Assembly (NCBI GenBank): GCA_964645645.1
Contig: CAZYBC010000001.1
Span: 1-64,000 of the forward strand
Reading direction: 5' to 3'
Length of the DNA: 64,000 nucleotides
Source: CAZYBC01 sp964645645
GTDB lineage: Bacteria > Patescibacteriota > Microgenomatia > UBA1400 > PJMF01
Part shown: positions 61,869-64,000 of the stretch, piece by piece
Layout of the letters: each line of letters begins with the position of its first letter
Numbering within the stretch: position 1 is the stretch's first letter
The notes under the pieces: model-generated
Told to the model about the DNA's origin: nothing
Database searches by the model: none
Seen by the model: only the letters and a program-made list of their open reading frames with translations
Made by a program: the position numbers and the translations under genes

Positions 61869-62329
61869 CCCCTAACAGAAGAATGCGCCCCGGCACTAAA
61901 GCCTTAATTGTGCACCAAAACAAAATTTTAGTGGTTCACGAAAAAGTTAATTATAACGGCCAACCCGTAATAATCACTGACTTTCCCGGTGGCGGAATTG
62001 AATTTGGTGAAAACCTCATAGACGCTCTCAAAAGAGAAGTTTACGAAGAAACCTGCTTAGAAGTTGAAGTCCAAAAAGTCGTTGGCGCATGGGCCTTTGT
62101 TTTAGGCGATACCGAAAAAGATGACCCTAATCGCGAAAAAGTTCATATCGTTTGTATTGGCTATCAATGCAAATTAATTGGCGAACCCAAAATTGATCTC
62201 AGCAAAAATCCCGCTCCAGAAAATATTGTGGAAGCCCGGTGGTATAGCAAAGAAGAATTGTTAAGCGACCCCGCGTTGTTAAGAAATTCCCCAGGGATGA
62301 TTCAGGCGGTGGAAAACATAGAATTGTAA
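61856..62329 (+). CDS. NUDIX hydrolase
   Basis: A 157-aa protein with the NUDIX box at about 43-65 (GGGIEFGENLIDALKREVYEE). The flanking strands (ALIVHQNKILVVHEK) are typical. Substrate not predictable. Last gene of the operon running from the DUF4430 gene. Confidence 0.88.
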   Translation: MQPLAPNRRMRPGTKALIVHQNKILVVHEKVNYNGQPVIITDFPGGGIEFGENLIDALKREVYEETCLEVEVQKVVGAWAFVLGDTEKDDPNREKVHIVCIGYQCKLIGEPKIDLSKNPAPENIVEARWYSKEELLSDPALLRNSPGMIQAVENIEL

Positions 62330-62424
62330 ATCAGGCTTATTAAACCTACCCAGTGATTTCAACTTTTCGCCAGGTTTTTAAAGAAAAATTTGTTATAATT
62401 AAGATCTAATTTGATAAATTTTAA

Positions 62425-62509
62425 GGAAGTGTCGCATAGTGGTCGATTGCACACGCCTGGAAAGCGTGAGCTCGCAAGGGCTTCGTGGGTTCGAATCCCA
62501 CCACTTCCG
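62425..62509 (+). tRNA. tRNA-Ser(GGA)
   Basis: A class II cloverleaf: acceptor GGAAGTG with CACTTCC, anticodon loop CTGGAAA reading GGA, long variable arm, T-arm GTTCGAATC. The 3' sequence reads GCAG instead of the encoded GCCA of the other two serine tRNAs. Confidence 0.95.
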
Positions 62510-62510
62510 C
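62496..62510 (+). repeat. Direct repeat, left copy (tRNA-Ser 3' end)
   Basis: TCCCACCACTTCCGC, the last 15 nt of the tRNA-Ser gene (including the discriminator), is repeated exactly at 62747-62761, followed there by CA. Confidence 0.8.
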
Positions 62511-62552
62511 AGTTACAAAAAGGTCAAGCGCAAGCTTGATTTTTTTGTAACT
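62511..62552 (+). terminator. Terminator inside the tRNA-Ser insertion
   Basis: AGTTACAAAAA, TCAAGC, loop GCAA, GCTTGA, a T-run and GTAACT form a long stem with a U-run (62540-62546). It terminates the tRNA transcript. Confidence 0.75.
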
Positions 62553-62761
62553 GTTGGTGGTGGATGATGAAAAGCCAAGGTGCGCGTTATTCAGCCTAAT
62601 AGTGCACATGAGGAGTCAATCCTTTAGAAACTAAACGAAACGACGAGGCGCACTATGCTGAATAATGTGAGGAAGCGCAAGCGAAGACAGGTGTATAATT
62701 GTAGCGATTAGCGGAAATTATACTGTCTAAGCGAGCAAACTCACTCTCCCACCACTTCCGC
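62511..62761. mobile_element. 251-bp insertion at the 3' end of tRNA-Ser(GGA)
   Basis: The segment is flanked by the 15-bp direct repeat of the tRNA 3' end. Beyond the second copy the sequence continues GCCAATAAAAAA, which matches the flank of tRNA-Ser(GCT) (GCCAATAAAAAAA), so the original tRNA end has been displaced. The insert has no ORF of size, one terminator and a larger inverted repeat (TTATTCAGC-TAGTGC with GCGCACTA-GCTGAATAA, around 62590-62665). It looks like a remnant or a tiny satellite of a tRNA-targeting element. Confidence 0.6.
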
Positions 62762-62799
62762 CAATAAAAAAGTATTTAGCCCGCCCTAGTAAAGGAAAT

Positions 62800-63084
62800 A
62801 TGTCAAATAATTGGAAAGAATCTACAACTGGCCAATTTAATGAAACAGAATTAGCCCGTTTACAAACTGGAACTGCTGAAGAATTAACTACAGCTTTTAT
62901 GTCTTCTGCTGACAATGTTATCCTTAGAGCTCTTTATGAATTAATGACTCATGGTGAAGATGAAAAATTAAACGCAATAATAAACAATCCTGCTATTAAA
63001 AATAGAATTGAAAGAGCTTGTGTAGGTTTTGGCCCTGATATGATTATTCTTCTTAGTTTGATGAGCAGATTTGGGCTGCATTAA
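62800..63084 (+). CDS. Hypothetical protein (94 aa)
   Basis: No family recognised. Soluble and helical (ELARLQTGTAEELTTAFMSS, DNVILRALYELM), ending in a Met/Leu-rich hydrophobic stretch. Clear ribosome site (AAAGGAAA). It starts after the tRNA-Ser insertion and is convergent with the S51 peptidase gene. Confidence 0.6.
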   Translation: MSNNWKESTTGQFNETELARLQTGTAEELTTAFMSSADNVILRALYELMTHGEDEKLNAIINNPAIKNRIERACVGFGPDMIILLSLMSRFGLH

Positions 63085-63087
63085 TAA

Positions 63088-63705
63088 CTAAATTTCAACT
63101 ATCTTTGCTCTGTCATCGCTTATAAGCACAGCTTGATCATTGGTTAAAGTCACCACTTCAAAACCCTTGTCTTTCATTTCGGCTGTTGTATCTTTTATTC
63201 TCTGAGCATATTTGGCTTCATGGGCGTGGGGAATAATAACTTTATCGAAAAAATTTAAGCCCTGATAATCAGTTAAAGCTGGAGCCTCATTAGGATCATC
63301 AAATCTTTTCGCTCCTTCAATAGTGGGACAACAAATAATTGAACCGGCACTAGAGCCAACATAGATGAGACCGTGGTCAACTAATTTTTTGATGACTTTA
63401 TCAAAACCACTTTTCTTAACCCAATCTAGTAAATAAAAAGTATTACCACCTGCAACCAACACCAAATCAACCTCAGATAATTGTTGTTCTAATGACGTTT
63501 CTGAAGCTAACTTTAGATCTATGTCCACCACTTCAAAACCCATGGCCACCAATTTTTCACGATCTACTTCCATAAAACCTTTATCTTGGTAAGGATCTGC
63601 CGCCGTGGGGATAAAAGCCGCCTTTAGTGGTGATTTGTTGGGTAACAACTCTTTAATAAGATCTAAAGTAACTGCGGCAAAAGAGGCTAAAAAAAGTTTT
63701 TTCAT
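63088..63705 (-). CDS. Peptidase S51 (dipeptidase E-like)
   Basis: A 205-aa serine peptidase with the class I glutamine amidotransferase-like fold: VLVAGGNTFYLLDWV, the nucleophile elbow GSSAGS (Ser119) and a later HAHEAKY region supplying the His. Relatives hydrolyse Asp-X dipeptides or act as cyanophycinase. Length is normal for the short form. Confidence 0.87.
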   Translation of the reverse strand: MKKLFLASFAAVTLDLIKELLPNKSPLKAAFIPTAADPYQDKGFMEVDREKLVAMGFEVVDIDLKLASETSLEQQLSEVDLVLVAGGNTFYLLDWVKKSGFDKVIKKLVDHGLIYVGSSAGSIICCPTIEGAKRFDDPNEAPALTDYQGLNFFDKVIIPHAHEAKYAQRIKDTTAEMKDKGFEVVTLTNDQAVLISDDRAKIVEI

Positions 63706-63757
63706 ATTGTTGATAAGGTAGATTATATGCTAGAAATCAGTAGTTAAAGGGGATAAG

Positions 63758-63811
63758 ATGAAAAAATGGAATTTAAAATTTTGTGATTACCTAGGGATGA
63801 ATTGTCCCTAA
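63758..63811 (+). CDS. Possible 17-aa peptide ORF
   Basis: An ORF (MKKWNLKFCDYLGMNCP) preceded by AAAGGGG at ribosome-site distance. A hairpin CTAGGGA/TCCCTAA (63790-63811) covers its end. It could be a leader, but the only evidence is the ribosome site. Confidence 0.2.
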   Translation: MKKWNLKFCDYLGMNCP

Positions 63812-63912
63812 GTAGTAATAACTAATCATTAAACTATTAAGCAATACTTAATAGTTCAAAATCGCGAGTAAAAAACTTTTTTTTAGCCTGTCCCATTTGC
63901 CCAATTTTTCTA

Positions 63913-63918
63913 TATAAT
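63913..63918 (+). promoter_or_regulatory. -10 box near the right edge
   Basis: TATAAT about 12 nt upstream of the tRNA-like start at 63930. No clear -35. Confidence 0.4.
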
Positions 63919-63929
63919 ACCTTGGGTAA

Positions 63930-64000
63930 GCATTCATAGTTCAATAGGATAGAATAGGGTTTTGACTAAGGACATAATCTATTTATGATTTTAGTTAAGC
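63930..64000 (+). tRNA. Possible tRNA 5' part, cut by the window end
   Basis: GCATTCA, TA, then a D-arm GTTC...GAAT with AGGATA in the loop fit tRNA positions 1-25. The next part, GGGTT then TTGAC, could be the start of an anticodon arm, but no matching 3' strand is seen in the remaining sequence. It is either an intron-containing tRNA, a divergent tRNA or a chance match; the T-arm would be outside the window. Confidence 0.3.

Noticed and set aside
62421..62609. 62-aa minus-strand ORF containing VGFEPT
   Set aside because: It is the antisense translation of tRNA-Ser(GGA); VGFEPT-type peptides are a common artefact of tRNA antisense frames.
1..64000. CRISPR array or cas genes
   Set aside because: No regularly spaced direct repeats and no Cas-like proteins were seen.
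1..64000. Recoded UGA (Gracilibacteria-type code)
   Set aside because: Several genes, such as those at 25020 and 10486, end in TGA, often overlapping the next ATG, and release factor 2 is intact.

Overview
The window is A+T-rich, tightly packed bacterial DNA. It uses TGA as a stop and carries an intact release factor 2, so code 11 applies. The core gene set (FtsEX, RNase Y, SecG, RecA, RpoD), many short-leader genes, DUF4012 and DUF4173 proteins, a MurF-like/FemX peptidoglycan operon and no visible biosynthetic pathways point to a Candidate Phyla Radiation (Patescibacteria) genome. That placement is inference from gene content; no rRNA is present.

Region 1 (1 to about 12,550) is an integrated element, visibly less A+T-rich than the rest. 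It carries a PD-(D/E)XK nuclease, an XRE/ImmA regulator pair, two tiny plus-strand genes (one DUF1508), a complete type I restriction-modification operon (HsdR-HsdS-HsdM), winged-helix and terminase-like DNA-binding proteins, small zinc-ribbon and hypothetical genes, and a large serine recombinase whose last codons lie inside the 3' end of tRNA-Asn. The left flank (1-569) has no convincing gene but holds a fourfold dyad.

Region 2 (12.5-30.7 kb) is chromosome: SanA-like, RpoD, Map, M29 aminopeptidase, RmlC-like epimerase, a deoxyribosyltransferase-like protein, a GTP cyclohydrolase II-like protein, a UvrD/RecB-like helicase-nuclease, Dus, a secreted C39-like peptidase, two glycosyltransferases, tRNA-Ser(TGA), a CdiI-like immunity protein, a NUDIX hydrolase and tRNA-Pro(GGG).

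Region 3 (31-47 kb) holds recA, rny, secG, an oligopeptide-binding protein, a minus-strand cell-wall operon (hydrolase, MurF-like ligase, DegT aminotransferase, FemX), DUF4012, prfB, and an ftsE-ftsX-M23 peptidase operon in which the M23 domain is circularly permuted with all five active-site residues kept.

Region 4 (47-64 kb) holds tRNA-Ser(GCT), an ArsP-like permease with its thioredoxin-like partner, a lipoprotein with HELGH, and an unusual four-gene cluster (glycosyltransferase, non-canonical radical SAM enzyme, a protein resembling isonitrile synthases, a 61-aa basic peptide). After these come an MFS transporter, MnmA, a DUF4173 protein, lipoproteins, YibE/F, a DUF4430/DUF6580 pair, a methyltransferase, NUDIX, tRNA-Ser(GGA) with a 251-bp insertion at its 3' end, and an S51 peptidase.

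Two patterns cut across the regions: a dispersed nested palindromic repeat (four loci), and many genes whose -10 box lies only 6-8 nt before the ATG, which implies leaderless mRNAs.
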